A stretch of DNA of 64,000 nt from Heterobilharzia americana (lineage: Eukaryota; Platyhelminthes; Trematoda; Strigeidida; Schistosomatidae), in NCBI GenBank assembly GCA_944470555.2, contig OX104134.1:116554701-116618700 (forward strand), read 5' to 3'. Shown in pieces: positions 11,850 through 23,733 of the stretch. Positions within the stretch are counted from its first letter, which is position 1, and each line of letters starts with the position of its first letter. Position numbers and translations under genes: made by a program. The notes under the pieces were generated by a model. It worked only from the letters and a program-made list of their open reading frames with translations. It searched no databases and was not told where the DNA came from.

Positions 11850-12222
11850 CCAATCTCCTTTTGAATGAGTCAGCTGATGATGCGGACACCAATTCTTCTG
11901 CGAGTCGGTCCCAGGCGTTGACTACTGGGCGCGAGAACAGCACCCTGCGGAGAATATGTTCTTCCTCCATTTTTCTACCCTCCCACTATGTCCTCTGAGG
12001 TGCTCCCACCTGATGGGAAGAAAAAGAGAGGATAGATCAGGTTCAAAGACGTTTTTTAGAATCCTGTCTGGCATGATTAGGTCTCCGTTCTCTCTGCGAT
12101 AGGATGAATAAAAGTTCAGCTGCACATGACGATCTTCGTAGGTCAGACGAACCATTGCAGGGATTATACGAGCGGATGCTCTCTGAGCTCTTTCCAGAGG
12201 GTCCGCGTCACCTTTCATACAA
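11850..12222 (-). pseudogene. CR1/Jockey RT C-terminal domain fragment
   Basis: The minus strand shows DPLERAQRASARIIP, LTYEDRHVQLNF, SYRRENGDLIMPDRILK and then, after a frameshift near 11950, RPVVNAWDRLAEELVSA and DSFKRRLGRH. This is the conserved carboxyl end of CR1/Jockey ORF2 proteins. No catalytic palm is present upstream. The fragment starts abruptly near an RTE-like tail at 12241, so it is probably a short 5'-truncated insertion. Confidence 0.8.
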
Positions 12223-12240
12223 GCATTTGTCGCCTGTGTA

Positions 12241-12350
12241 TTATTATTATTTATTATTTGTCCTTTGGGTTCACAGCGGAACATGGGGTTTCAGCAGCAC
12301 AAAGTCTTGGAGTAGGGTTCTACCGGCTCCATGTCATCAGGAACTCCCTG
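12241..12350 (-). repeat. RTE-like 3' end with ATT-repeat tail
   Basis: An ATTATT run at 12241-12258 is followed by TTGTCCTTTGGGTTC and then AGCGGAACATGGGG and TTTCAG. This aligns base for base, with some mismatches, to the 3' end of family A at 38905-38945, which also begins with an ATT run and TTGTCCCTTGCGTTC. It therefore looks like the 3' end of a related RTE or of a non-autonomous element using the same tail. How far it extends rightward is unclear. Confidence 0.5.
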
Positions 12351-12721
12351 TATTATCATACAAATACTTCAAAAGTTTAATCTTCAACTCTCATGCGTCA
12401 GCTATTTCGGGTGCCTTTGTCCCAAATGCCAAGTGCCTGGATGATTTCTCAGCTCCTCCTCGCCAGCATGTAACTGAGAGGCCGACAGAAGATCCACTGC
12501 GTCCCTCTGCAAGGCTTCTCTGAGTTGGGGTGTTCAAATGGCACGGGCAATATTGTCCCGTTGCATACATAAAGTAATTCCATCGCGGAGCACAAATCCT
12601 CCGAAGTATGCGCGATCTCATTCCTCATGTAAATAAAAATACAGACCGGATAATTGCAGGCTGCCTGCCATAAACCTACGTGGTCAACAATAAGACTATC
12701 CATAATGTGCGAAAGCAAGTA

Positions 12722-12778
12722 TGCGAAATATGTACATATATGTGTATATATACATATGTATATACATACATATACTTA
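12722..12778. repeat. TA/CA-rich simple repeat
   Basis: A run of alternating TATG, TATA and CATA units forms a degenerate dinucleotide microsatellite of about 57 bases. No gene is associated with it. Confidence 0.8.
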
Positions 12779-15119
12779 GGAATGTCGGTAACTCACCATC
12801 TTCTTTCAACCTTCTAACTACATTTCCACAGCTTGATATGCATATGTTAGGTGTTAACAGCGAAATATTTCACAGAATGTACGCGATTCATCATAAATTC
12901 ACATTATGAATAGGTAACTTACCCGAATGGAGTGACGATGCCACAAACATCTACCACAAGTCAGTTTACAGGCGGTAAGCCGGTACTGATGTGCCCAATC
13001 TAACCCAGTGAGACAACTCGACATGTTGCACGGCAAATCTAACAACTAAGTTAGGAAGGCCACACCAAATGAAGACGGTAGGTGAAATCATAACAAAAAT
13101 CTCGTCTCATAGACTATTTGGACGAAATATTGACCGCTAAAGTCAGCCACGTCAGGCCTACTTTGTGTGATATGTTGTTTGCCGGCACTCCGAAGAAAAG
13201 GCATTTTCCGTGGAATTTGACATTTTTTTCTTCGTTTTGTCGCCCTCGAGAAAAAGCCAGCCGAAAACGGTTTAAATCTGTGCGTGCATCCGTGACACGT
13301 TTAGAAGACAGTTGGATGTTTGAGAAAGGTTGAAAGCAAAGAATTTGACCCATATACTTGGTGACCCGAAGTACAGACAGGATGAGGATAATAACAGTTA
13401 AACACTCCCTTTGCAGTTTGTAAATTTAGCACCGACATTACAAATGCATGTTTGTCTGTTTGCACCGTGTTTATACGATAGTGTTATGACTGCGACTTCC
13501 TATTATTCGCACCTGAATGATAACCGGCCTGCGCAAGGCTAGGATGGTTTTCAGGATCACACGGACGGTGTACATGTGTTCATGTCAACCCATGAGTATA
13601 CTCAAAAAGCGATTGTTAAAAGATAAAGTTTGTATTGTGAGGCAAAATAGTTCGATAATTTGCATGATAAAACACATCTGTGCATACAGTCATACATAAA
13701 TAACAACCCAGTAAGAAAAGAAAGTAAATGAACATGTTGGGTGGTGCATGAAAGTGTTCTTGAAATCCAATTCCAAAAAGGGGCACAGGCTTGTATCACT
13801 TTACATTTTGGCATCCACTGCTCGTGCAGTAAAGCTTACGTGTACAATCCATATCGCCATCTAAGTGTAGGAAATAGGTGGAAGTGAATTGGATTTGCCT
13901 GTCTATCACGGCTCTCGTCCATACTTAAAACTATGGTGGGCGTAAATCCCGCAATTAGAAAGTTGGCAAATGCCAAGGATTGGAATATATGGGCAGCCTA
14001 TGGTTCATCGTTAATAATAATGATTTTTGAATATACACACATACACCATTTTTACAGGTATGAATAAGTTTATAGGCAAATTACGTTCATCTTCATGGAA
14101 GGTAATCTGAATCCCTACCCTTTGTCACTACAAGACACAAGTTCTGCATGTTTATATAATGGAACATCCCAACGGAGTAAGTGTGCAGAAAATTTACAAG
14201 TTGGACAAGTGGAAGTATTACCTTCGCATTAACAAAAAACCAGGTTTGTATCTGGACACTACAGGTATTAGTTTGCGAAAAATAAAGCTTCGAGCTTATA
14301 CTTCGATTGCGACAGTTTTTACTTTTAGCTTGAGATAATGATGAAAAGTTTACGAAGGAATGTATGCACGAACTGTCTACATATTGTACTTCATTAATGA
14401 TTTCAGGACTGTATAATTCATGCATGTTAATGCCATTCCACAGCAATGATTCACAATCTTGATGAATATTATGACTAAGAGCCAAATATCTTCACTTTTC
14501 CAACTCCAGCATCCAGAAGCCATAGACTTGTTTGAATGCACCGAATGGACTTCCAGAACATCTTGTCCGCCGCTTTCACGGTCATCACAGCCTTGTAGTG
14601 TTGGACTTTGTTGGTCACTTTTATAATGAGTTAATCCTAGATTTTGATGATCATAAAGTTGTAGTCCAGTGAACATTTTTTATTTCTGCTTGTTGTAGTT
14701 AGGTATTCTGAACGTGGCAAAGCTGGTTACCCCCATGAAGGGTAGTTTCAGCCATGGTCTGTTCCTTAAGCAATTAATTCTTGATGGAAGCCAAGCCAGC
14801 GTTTGGAACTGGATTATTTTTCTACGAGAAAAAAACGGGCGAAGCAGCAGACGGAGAAAGCAAGAATTTTAACAAGGAGGGTGTTTTCTATGTTCATGTT
14901 TCTCCCTACTTAACTCCCTCCGCTATGGCTTTCGTTGCAGGTCCTTTTTCTATAGAGTATTTAAAAATATAAATTTCATGCTGTCATGTGGTGTAGAATT
15001 TCTGTTTTTGATTACGGTGTTGGGTGGGGCAGAATGTGCCACTAGTTCGAGGTGGTAACTAATGGAAGTCTCCTCAACGCTTCGTGTCAAAGGTCAGTAT
15101 AGGTGTGGTGGCTCTCATT
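12779..15119. other. no recognisable gene
   Basis: Open frames include 13118-13333 plus (antisense-open with 13114-13353), 14093-14485 minus (130 residues, AT-rich) and 14781-14972 plus. None carries a motif or a convincing exon structure. The right end adjoins the 3' terminus of the CR1-type element at 15120. Confidence 0.45.
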
Positions 15120-15124
15120 ATACA

Positions 15125-16310
15125 CTAAGAGAGCCGAGTATACGAAGTGTCGTGAAAGAGACTTGGTGTATTCGATGAGCCGTAAGAGTCACTAGATGAT
15201 AAGAAGTCATCCAGTAACCGACCAAATTCAGAGGTTGATTTTGGGGCCTTCGCTTTAACCGGAAGTCTGTTCCACAACTGAGAGAATTTGACGGCAAAGA
15301 AGTTTTTGCGCAAGCAGGACTTGAACGATCTCATTTTGATGCTATGGGCGTGGTTGCGCAGATCGTAACAACTGTTGTGTCCGAACTGAAACTCACCACT
15401 GACTTTAAAAGTGTGTTTATGTAACACACTAAAGGTGAGCGTTAGGTTAATTTGAGTCGTCTCATCCAAAGTGTTTCTAGACTTAGTGTTCTGCATCTGG
15501 AGCTGTAGCCCTGTTTGCAATCGTGTCGTAACAATCTAGCTGTGAAATACCTTTGGACACCGTCTATTTTATGTTTGTCTATTATGCGGATACCACTCAG
15601 TATAAATGGACAGTATTCTGATAGTGGACGTACGCAAGTTTTGTAGAGTAGCAACTCGACTTCTTCAAAGAGGAAGTTACGAACCATGCAACCCATCAGG
15701 ATCCTAGATTTGCGAGTCTGTGATGCTCCCTGTTCAGAAAATGTGAGGTCCCTTGAATACCTTAGTCCAAGGTCATATACACTTTTAAGAATAGGAAGTT
15801 TCGTAGACTAAAGATTTAGTTATATATCCACCTATGGACCACCAAAACATATCCATCCACATTTGCCTATACTGAGCTGAAGTCTCCAAGCAGCAGACCA
15901 TGCGGATATCATATCCAGCTCCCTTTGCATAAGTGCTTGGAAGTGGGATAAATTATCACTGGTGAATGTGTATGCAACTTTAAGGTCATCAGCAAACAAG
16001 AATGGTTTGTTGTATGTAAAGCAGCTGCAGATGTCATTGACGTATAAAGTGGAGAGAAGGGGACCTAATACACTGCCTTGAACAACACCAGAGGTGATTG
16101 GCCTAGGTTTTGAAGTGTGTGAATCTGCCCTCATCACTTGAGTGCGATTACTGAGGAAAGACTTAATCCATCCCAATAGTGGATAATCAATTCCCATAGT
16201 CATCAGCTTACTTATTAACATCAGTGATCGACTCTGTCAAATGCCTTTGAAATGTCTAGATAGAGTACAAGGACTAATTGGCCTCGGTCGCGCATAGTGG
16301 TTATGAGTTA
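15125..16310 (-). pseudogene. CR1-B reverse transcriptase and C-terminal domain
   Basis: On the minus strand LVLVLYLDISKAFDRVDH (motif A, near 16230-16290) is followed by stops and a frameshift. A 129-residue frame (16221-15832) then carries RPITSGVVQGSVLGPLL and PFLFADDLKVAY, with an intact FADD catalytic pair. Frames 15696-15442 and 15520-15125 continue with CVRPLSEYC, IDGVQRYFTARLL and RKNFFAVKFSQLWNRLPV, the usual post-RT order. At least three frame changes are needed to read through it. Confidence 0.85.
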
Positions 16311-16560
16311 AAGATTGATTGGTAAAGGTACCAGGTGCTCTGTGAACACATCCCACCAGTGCTATAGCATTCCCGTAGTGTACTGTGACCCATAGAGAGT
16401 CGCTTACTTTATCGAGAACCATATTTTCCAACCTGAATACGATGAGAGTGATCAGGAAGTAAATCAGGCAACCTCCAGCTTTCTCGCCGCTCCGGTCACA
16501 TTATAATTGTGTCAATACTTATCTCTTCATCTGGTATATTTGAGACAGAGCGTGACCTAT
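16310..16560 (-). pseudogene. CR1-B partial endonuclease
   Basis: The minus strand reads IPDEEISID, then RSGEKAGGCLIY, then VLDKVSDSLWVTV and ALVGCVHRAPGTF, an EN middle segment. The N-terminal part and everything after RAPGTFTNQS, including the GDFN and SDH active-site blocks, are absent. RT begins about 20 bases later, which indicates an internal deletion. Confidence 0.7.
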
Positions 16561-16761
16561 TGCAAGCGTCATCTCTAGTATCTGTCACACAGAGGGTAGG
16601 TAGTTTTACTTCTGTACGTGGTGGGTGTGTAGGGCTGGTGATTCCACCCGGAGGATTCAACGGACCTGTTGTGCTTTCGCATCTGTTGACACCACTTTGG
16701 TAGTTGGTGTCTGGGATTTGTGTGCATGTTTGACCGTGTCTTTTCTGTTGCTCCGAGGGTG

Positions 16762-17388
16762 CTAAAATAAGCGGTTCAGAGTAGGGAGTTTCAACATCTC
16801 CATCAGTTGTTTGGCCAAAGCTGCAGCTGATAGGGATGCATTGGATAAAAAATCGTGTTTTTGTGGTCCATGTAAACTTCTGTTCTGTGTTGTATTCCTT
16901 ACCAGTGACTGCCTTCTGGTACAATTCACAACGGACGTAACTGGCATTATGTTGAATCGGGGGCTGTCTCCTAGTAAACCAGTGCCATGCAGCCGACCAG
17001 AGTTTTTCCTCACAAAGTACCCCGCTGACTTTCTGTTATAGGTGGTTTGATGTTGGCTTTTCCCACTAGTAATCGATAGGGTTGAGTTGTTGTGACGTCT
17101 ATTTTTGTTCTCGTTACCAGTGAGACTTAGCTCAGTGCATAGAACCCTCCTGGCAGAGCCAGTGTTCGTACTTCTGTCAATTCCAGAAGGGATTACGGGA
17201 TCACTTCGGATCATTATATGCTTTCTGCGTCCGTCTCTACGTGTTGGGTTCCATGGGAGCATTGGTTTATCTGTTGCATATCGAGTGGCCAATATCCTAG
17301 GACCCAGGCTGGTGTGGTTTTTAGACTTTAGGTCTGCAGTAGACCTCAGCGAGAGTTCTGTCACGTTTAGTGCTGCGTCAGGTTTCAC
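16762..17388 (-). CDS. CR1-B ORF1, central portion
   Basis: A 208-residue basic open frame, low in hydrophobic residues, sits between clearer ORF1 segments (17452-17691, 17838-18221 and 18246-18527) and the endonuclease. ORF1 proteins of CR1-type elements bind RNA and act as nucleic-acid chaperones. No zinc-finger or RRM fold can be traced confidently in this part. The assignment rests mainly on position and composition. Confidence 0.55.
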   Translation of the reverse strand: MKPDAALNVTELSLRSTADLKSKNHTSLGPRILATRYATDKPMLPWNPTRRDGRRKHIMIRSDPVIPSGIDRSTNTGSARRVLCTELSLTGNENKNRRHNNSTLSITSGKSQHQTTYNRKSAGYFVRKNSGRLHGTGLLGDSPRFNIMPVTSVVNCTRRQSLVRNTTQNRSLHGPQKHDFLSNASLSAAALAKQLMEMLKLPTLNRLF

Positions 17389-17837
17389 TTTGGGGCTTTC
17401 TATGGATACGTCTAGATCTACAGTTTCAGGTGGTTAAGTCAAATCATGCATTTACCAGTCTTCCGTCTCCACGTTGGTTGGTGTGTTTTTCCGTATATTT
17501 GACTTGATAGAGTTTGTGGAAGGAGAAGTCCTAGGCTTGGGTATACTGGGGGAGATACCTACTGCTTTAGTATGCTGCAGCTTTGGAGCCTTTTGACTGT
17601 CAGGTCTATGAGCACAGCTGTACACCCCCCTCTCCAACACTGTCTTACCAAGAACTATCTTTATGCCTGTGAAGACAGTATTTTTTGCCAAGATAGATTG
17701 TGCTTGATGAATGCTTCCACTTCTACCTGTGGTTTAAATTGAAAGCGTATCGGACAGCAGTGGTCCTGTTGGTTCTTCTTTGGTCGGAGACATTTTGCTT
17801 GGGCATCATGCATTTTTGCTGTTCTAAGCGAAATCTC

Positions 17838-18527
17838 TCACACCGCCTTCAACTTTGTCGTGTCAGAAACGTTATAAACTATTGCGTTCAATTTAAGTGC
17901 AAGTCTCTTACTTACTTCAGTGATGATAAAGTTTACCAGGTGATCTACCTTGGATGGTGTTTCGATGCCAACTTCATTAATGGATTCACTGCGCATCAAG
18001 ATGCTCAGTGGCAAAAGGTTGCTAATCTGAGCTCTAATTTCATCCAGCTGTCGTGACACCTTGAACGCCCTTAGCACACTTTCTTGTGGTGCATTGTTCT
18101 GTTTGTCATCCTTCAGTCTGCGTGTTTCTGCTCTTAGTTCCTCTGTAGAGGACTTAGGGCTTTCGATTTGTGGAAGAAGTGACGATGACACACTTGGTGG
18201 CCGAAGTCTAGTTAGTCTCACAAAAGATGTGGAGCTTCAATTAGGCTACACGTCTTCTGCAACATTCAGTGTTGCGGTCTTATTACATGTTGGGCATGCA
18301 GAGGTATTTCTATTATTATTAACGTTGGCTGCCTTATCGAACGCAGTTCTTCTCCCTAGCATAACTGGAGTATAAGCTGACTCACCTATGCTGTTGCAAG
18401 AGGAATCTGCTTTTGGCGTCCCCAACATTTGAATATTGTTGATGCACTGCTCCACAGGCCGTTGTGTCCGTGCCTTTTTACATACTTTAGCCATATCTAG
18501 TTGCATGTCTGATATGTGGTTAGCCAT
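17838..18527 (-). pseudogene. CR1-B ORF1, N-terminal portion
   Basis: Frame 18221-17838 contains EELRAETRRLKDDKQ, a helical charged segment, followed by VDHLVNFIITEVSKRLALKL and AIVYNVSD, which resembles the RRM-like core of ORF1 proteins in flatworm CR1 elements. Frame 18527-18246 upstream holds SACPTCNKTATLN with a CxxC pair. A frameshift separates the two frames. The function inferred from the family is RNA binding in the retrotransposition particle. Confidence 0.55.
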
Positions 18528-18639
18528 CTGAGAATCCAGTAGCTTTATGATGACGTTATTAACAAAGTTATGATACAGTTACGGAATCACGTTAAAATGC
18601 GACACAATTTCAAACGTACCGCGTTGACTACCGTTGAAA

Positions 18640-19355
18640 ATGAAAGTTCGCTACCTCGCCAACACCGGCGCAAAGGTCAGCGTTCTTCTAGCACCGACAT
18701 GGGAACGTCGTCGTGACTCATCTTTCACTCTTCAAGCAGCCATCAGCAAGGCTATAGCAACATTTGGGGAATGGTATGCCCACCTAAACTCGGGTTAACG
18801 TAAGCCTACTCACTGGATTTTCCTCCTGGGTGACACTTCTTTTCCCATCATTGGCAAAGATTTTCTAAACCATTACGATTTACTCGTGGATGCTCGTCGT
18901 TGGCTACTGATAGATAACAACACAAAGTTATCTATTGGCGGCACCACCTATGTAGGTCCGAGTTTAGCCGTCGCTGGAACTGAACAATCAGGCGTCGCTC
19001 CCCATCAGACAGTGCTAGAGAAATATCCAGAGTTGCAGCAACCGACGCACACTCTTCCGTGCATAACCAGCAATGCTATGCATCACGTGACGATCGAAGC
19101 ACGCCGACTAGCCCCTGATGAGCCCAAAACGGTGAGAAGTGAACTCGACCACAAGTTCGGACTGGGCATTACCAAACCAAGTAGTCCATGGGCATCACCA
19201 CTGGATGTAATTTACAAAAAATTACCCCAACTACCGAAATTCTTGACGTTGTGTCTGGTACAACACAAGTACAACAACCACTGGCACAACGAAAAACACG
19301 ATCGGGTAGATCCGTCAGGTTCTCGGAGTATATAAGGAGTTATTCAACCAAGTAG
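18640..19355 (+). pseudogene. CsRn1/Boudicca-like gypsy pol fragment: protease, RT start and pol tail
   Basis: The frame starting at 18640 reads RYLANTGAKVSVL, an aspartic protease flap in which the catalytic DTG is NTG. FPIIGKDFLNHYDLLVDAR then matches the second protease motif of this family. After an in-frame stop near 18797 a 149-residue frame (18886-19335) gives LPCITSNAMHHV and GITKPSSPWASPLDV, the segment just before the RT fingers. RT, RNase H and integrase are missing. The sequence passes almost at once to RKTRSGRSVRFSEY (about 19290-19331), the terminal pol tail motif of the family, ending at 19355. Confidence 0.8.
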
Positions 19356-21697
19356 TTTGACCTAAAACGCGCCATTTATTTTTAAATTCGAATTTTTCCA
19401 AGGCGCCATTATTTTATATACCAGGAATGCAAAAGTTCTCCGACATTTTGCTTTTTTGGTATCAGTTTTTTGCTACCACGTAATGAAACTTTTTCAAAAA
19501 ATGGAAACAAGCATTTAATGTTTCCTGTTTTCGGGATATTAAAGACTGTTATTTGTTTTCCGGGTGCAACGAGTACTGGACGGAACGTCAAAGGATACTG
19601 AGGACCGCGACCGACGTATAATTCGATTTATAGTATTTCACTTTTCATTCGCCACGATAACTTGGAATAAGTTCAGACAACCAGAGGCCACTTCTCTCAG
19701 TGAACCCACTGGAAGAGTCCTAACAGTGGAGAAACCACTGGGTTTTTACTTCCGGCTGGCATTGTCTCAGGGTCCTCACGGACACACTATGGGGGATTGA
19801 TCTGTAGCGTAACATACTTCTCCAAAATCGATGGCCTAGGGTTCGATGAAATTCCGAATCGATGCTCACCTTCATAGTTTAACTGGACTCGGTAAGCTGA
19901 AGGCACCCGGCCGAGCGTCCTGGCCATTTGGCGCGCTGTCGTGTTACGCTGCTCGTAATCGAACCTCTAACCGGTTAGTTGGGACACAGCCACCCGAATA
20001 TACTACTCCATCCGACTCCGCTGTTTTGTTCTTCCTTGATCTCGAATTCGTGGGTATATAACAAGTCCGAATAATTAGTGATTGGCATTTGCGTTTGTCA
20101 ATTTCGCACCAGGACAATTCCCATATTTCTAAAGTCTTAGACCTACGGAAGGTGGTCATAGCTTCAGAGTTCTGGGTGCATCATGGCCTAATACAACTGG
20201 AACGTGGTGGCAGCCTCAGTGATTTACATAGGCATGCACGGCCTGAAGAAGTTTGTCCGAGTTACTGGTTGCGAAGACCGGGTACATATGGTAAGCTGAG
20301 GATAGTGATCCATTTCGTATAGAATCTTTATATTCAGCTTAGAAAGCTTTCCCCTCCCTGAGTGCCGCCGATAACAGCAGTCTATCCCCTTCATCGGATA
20401 CGGGGCTGGCTACAGCTTTCCCGCCGCAAAAGTATGAGGTCTGTGCATCAACTACCAACTATTTAGGGGAAAGGTTAAACTGAAAAGCTCTGGAAGAGTG
20501 TGAAATGTTGGATCGATCTACACGCCTGCTCGAAAATCTGGACTTCAATATCAACTCACTGAAATTCCGGAAGCAGGCTCGTCTTTCTTGTATTTTTCAT
20601 TTTTGAGTCATAATTATCTCCTTGTAGTCTGTCTCCTCTCTGTTTATTGTCACCGAAACCAGTGCCCCGGTGGCACCTTGGTTAGTATGCGTGAGTTCAG
20701 TATATTCTGCAGCACGTGTAGGGATGAAAACAGACTATTGTGACGTCAGCAAACCGCCAAATATATTTTCTTATGCTTCATTTTATTTCCAGATAAAATT
20801 GGTCGCACTGACCTGCGGATAGATCACCCAGAAAGATGATGAACAGGGTGTTGAAGTTTCCTACTGAAAAAGCGAGACCGCAAGAGACTCATTTCACAAA
20901 TTGACAGATTCCGGAAGGTGGCGTCTGAACAACGATGGACATTTGCAAGAAATGGAGTGGAAACTTCAAGACCCAAAGTTTCGTGATGAGGTCCTTCATG
21001 ACATTTCCCGCCTGGTACTGTTCTGTCACCTGAATACAGCATGAATTACCCATGGCTGTCAGATACACTGGAAAAAGCCCTTCAAGAAAACTTAAATATG
21101 CAAGCTTATCAATAGTAAGTATATGCACCATATGCATCATCCTCCCTAGAACAAATTTTTGATTGTCACGCACACAACGGTCATAGCTAGTCCGTAATAA
21201 CTGACAAGAATGCCTTAAAAATACGACACTTGTTTCACAACAACAGCGACCGAGCAAATAAACGGGACAGAGAGAGGGGGAAGTAGCTTTTGGTAAGCCT
21301 ACTTCGCTCTGTTGCCCTTATTTCACCGAATACTGAACTTCCCTGAGAGTTGCAAGCCTTTCAGTCACTGTTTTGCGGGTGGGAAAATAGGTGAAGGTAA
21401 AGATGAGATGGCATGCGAATTCAACGACGTAGAATGGCATTTCAAAGGTCTCAGTGTTTGACAACAGTGAAAATGCCTTAAATACATTCCTCGCGATCAA
21501 TAAAAAAGCATCCTGACAATTTTCATCGATAATATTAACTTCCAGCCGGCGGTTTAGTTGTGAAAATGTATGAAATGTACGTCGCGCGAGACGCACGAAG
21601 AGTGAGGTATTGAATCGCTACCACTGAGCTAAGTTAAAGAATAGCGGAATATTCTGATAATGTATTCTGGCTAACGTAGGTAAATAACCTAGCCTCA
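19356..21697. other. no recognisable gene; may include LTR remnants
   Basis: The sequence right after the pol tail is AT-rich and could contain the 3' untranslated region and LTR of the gypsy fragment, but no second LTR copy exists in the window to prove it. Frames at 19846-20061 plus and 20889-21257 minus have no recognised motif. Confidence 0.4.
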
Positions 21698-21944
21698 TTA
21701 ACTAGTTCACTAGTTGCTACCCGGTCCTAATCCCGGATAAAGAGTGAAGGTCAGGCATAGGGCTAGCAACCCGATCCCATAAAACCAATCCAATCGCCAA
21801 ACAAACTTCAAAGCACAAAGAAATCATAAAAAGCAAAAACAAAATTATTCCTCGTTGGAAGCGGAGAGATGAAATGACGCCGGTTGGTGAAAGCCTTCGG
21901 GAAGCCAATTGACCGATGTGTCTTCGCCTCTCTCGATGAAAGCG

Positions 21945-22680
21945 AAAGTAAGAATGGGGACATGGAATATCCGAACAATATCTGAAGCTGGCTGGCAAGG
22001 CTGCACAGATTGTAAAAGAGATGAGAAGGTGTGACATTGAAGTGCCAGGCTGGGAATCTGCGAAAGTAGATGGAATGGAAATGGACTCTCCAAACTGCCA
22101 ACTGGAGAGTCAGTAATCTACTCCGATATTCTCACCCAGACGACAACCACGAGCACACTGAGTTTTCGAGTGGCTGTCGTGATGTCTCCAAGATCATCGA
22201 GGGCTCTCTTTCATGCAGTGGGAACCAATCTCCTTCTGCAGGATCAGGATCATGACAACAAGATTCAAGTGAAAAGGAAGGAAAGTCACAATCATACAAT
22301 GCTACGCTACACACCTACAAATAATGCAGATCAAGAGAGGAGGGAGGAATTCTACAGACAACTACAATCAGTAATGGACAAGACCACACCCCAGTTGGCG
22401 ATGGCGACATCAAAATTCATTCTAATGTGTGGGGTGACATGAATGCCAAACTGGGAGCTGACAACACAGGAACAGAACTCATCGTGGGTCGAGAGGCACT
22501 CGGTGAAATGAATGAGAATGGAGCACTCTTTGCAGACTTCTGCGCATTCAACGATTTGGTGATTGGAGTCAGGCAGTGTGTACAAACACAAGCATATTCA
22601 CAGGGCAGTGACATGGATTTCACCAGATGGACACACTACACTAAAAATCAGATCGACTTTATCTCAATGTGAAGAAAGTG
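21945..22680 (+). pseudogene. family A endonuclease (copy 2)
   Basis: The domain opens with KVRMGTWNIRT near 21955. CYTPTNNADQERREEFYRQL-like sequence follows near 22310, and MWGDMNAKLGADNTG at 22427-22470 holds the catalytic GDxNA box, intact apart from Met for Phe. LGEMNENGALFADFCAFND and KNQIDFIS then follow. This is the order of an RTE apurinic endonuclease, which nicks target DNA to prime reverse transcription. At least two frameshifts break it, one just before GDMNA and one near 21990. Confidence 0.85.
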
Positions 22681-23087
22681 GAAACACAGACTACTGGACA
22701 CAAGATCAGATCAAGAAGGGGAACAGATGTAGGTTCATACCACTCACTATCTAGTGCAAGGAACCTTGAAAATCAAGATGAAAACCTTCAAAGAAGTTGG
22801 TGATAGGCCACAGTTCAAGTTGAACACCCAGAACAGAAACTGAAGGACGAAACCACAAAGGACATCTTCACATCAGTCAGCCATCAGAACAAAACGGAAG
22901 ACATTGAGCAACATTCCTGAAGGATCGGGCGTGGAAGAACACTGAAACTCTTTGAAAGCTATGTGGAAAGAAACCTGCATAACCGCATTAGGAAGGAAGA
23001 GGGAACAAGACAAGGAATACGTCTCCACGGACACATGGGAGCTGGTAGAGCAGGGAGAGAAAGAGGGTGAAGCAGAAGATGAACAAG

Positions 23088-23122
23088 TGCAGTGCAGTGC
23101 AGTGCAGTGCAGTGCAGTGCAG
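23088..23122 (+). repeat. (TGCAG)7 pentanucleotide repeat inside family A copy 2
   Basis: Seven exact TGCAG units lie in the linker between endonuclease and RT. Read in frame they encode repeating CSAVQ. Copy 3 carries the same seven units at 40791-40825 on the other strand, so the array was inherited rather than formed after insertion. Confidence 0.95.
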
Positions 23123-23733
23123 GGATGAACAACAAAAGAGGAACTAAACACAATCTATAAAACACTACACTGGACAAAGAAGTGAAGAAGAGTGCGCGCA
23201 AAGACAAAAGACACTTCTACGACACACTGGCAGGTGAAGCACAACACGCTGCAGGTAGGAGAGACAGACACCTGACAACACTATATCAAATAACCAGGTT
23301 ACTATCTGGGAGGGAAGAGATCAACGCAGACGAAACCAATGAAAGATAGTGAAGGAAACCTAGTTATTATCACCAAAGAGGAGAAACAAAGGAAATGATG
23401 GGCTGATCACTTCAAAAAGCTCTTGAATCGACCACCAACACCACCTGCAACTCGTCCAGAAATACCATCAGCATCCCAACCACAGAACTACCAGTGAACA
23501 CAAGCAGCAGGACCAGATGGAATTCCGCCAGAAGCACTGAGAGCAGACACAGAGACAACAACGGACACGCGCACACCACTATTGCTGAAGGTCTTCAAGG
23601 AAGGAAGGAAGGAAGGAAAGGTACCTGCCAACTGATTGGAAGAAGGGCTACCTTATCAGTGGACTCCTGAAGAAGGGAGACCTCAGTCTTAGCAACAACT
23701 GGCACGGAATCATGCTCCATCCTTGTCCACTTA

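Larger units (their letters stand above)
15120..18530 (-). mobile_element. CR1-type non-LTR retrotransposon with ORF1, internally deleted (CR1-B)
   Basis: From right to left on the minus strand there is an ORF1 region (18527-about 16560), an abbreviated endonuclease (about 16560-16310) and RT with its C-terminal domain (about 16310-15125). The total is about 3.4 kb, shorter than a complete CR1, because the endonuclease passes directly into RT. Multiple frameshifts break every domain. The CR1 3' end is near 15120. A gypsy fragment begins about 110 bases beyond the 5' end. Confidence 0.8.

Noticed and set aside
12104..12523. 139-residue plus-strand open frame
   Set aside because: It runs antisense across the CR1 C-terminal fragment and the RTE-like tail, so it is a shadow frame.
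13114..13353. Region open on both strands
   Set aside because: Neither translation resembles a known family. Dual openness over 240 bases is not remarkable given the number of frames.
23088..23122. Short exact repeats considered as a CRISPR or satellite array
   Set aside because: Units are five bases with no spacers, and the array is inside a retrotransposon in a eukaryotic context.
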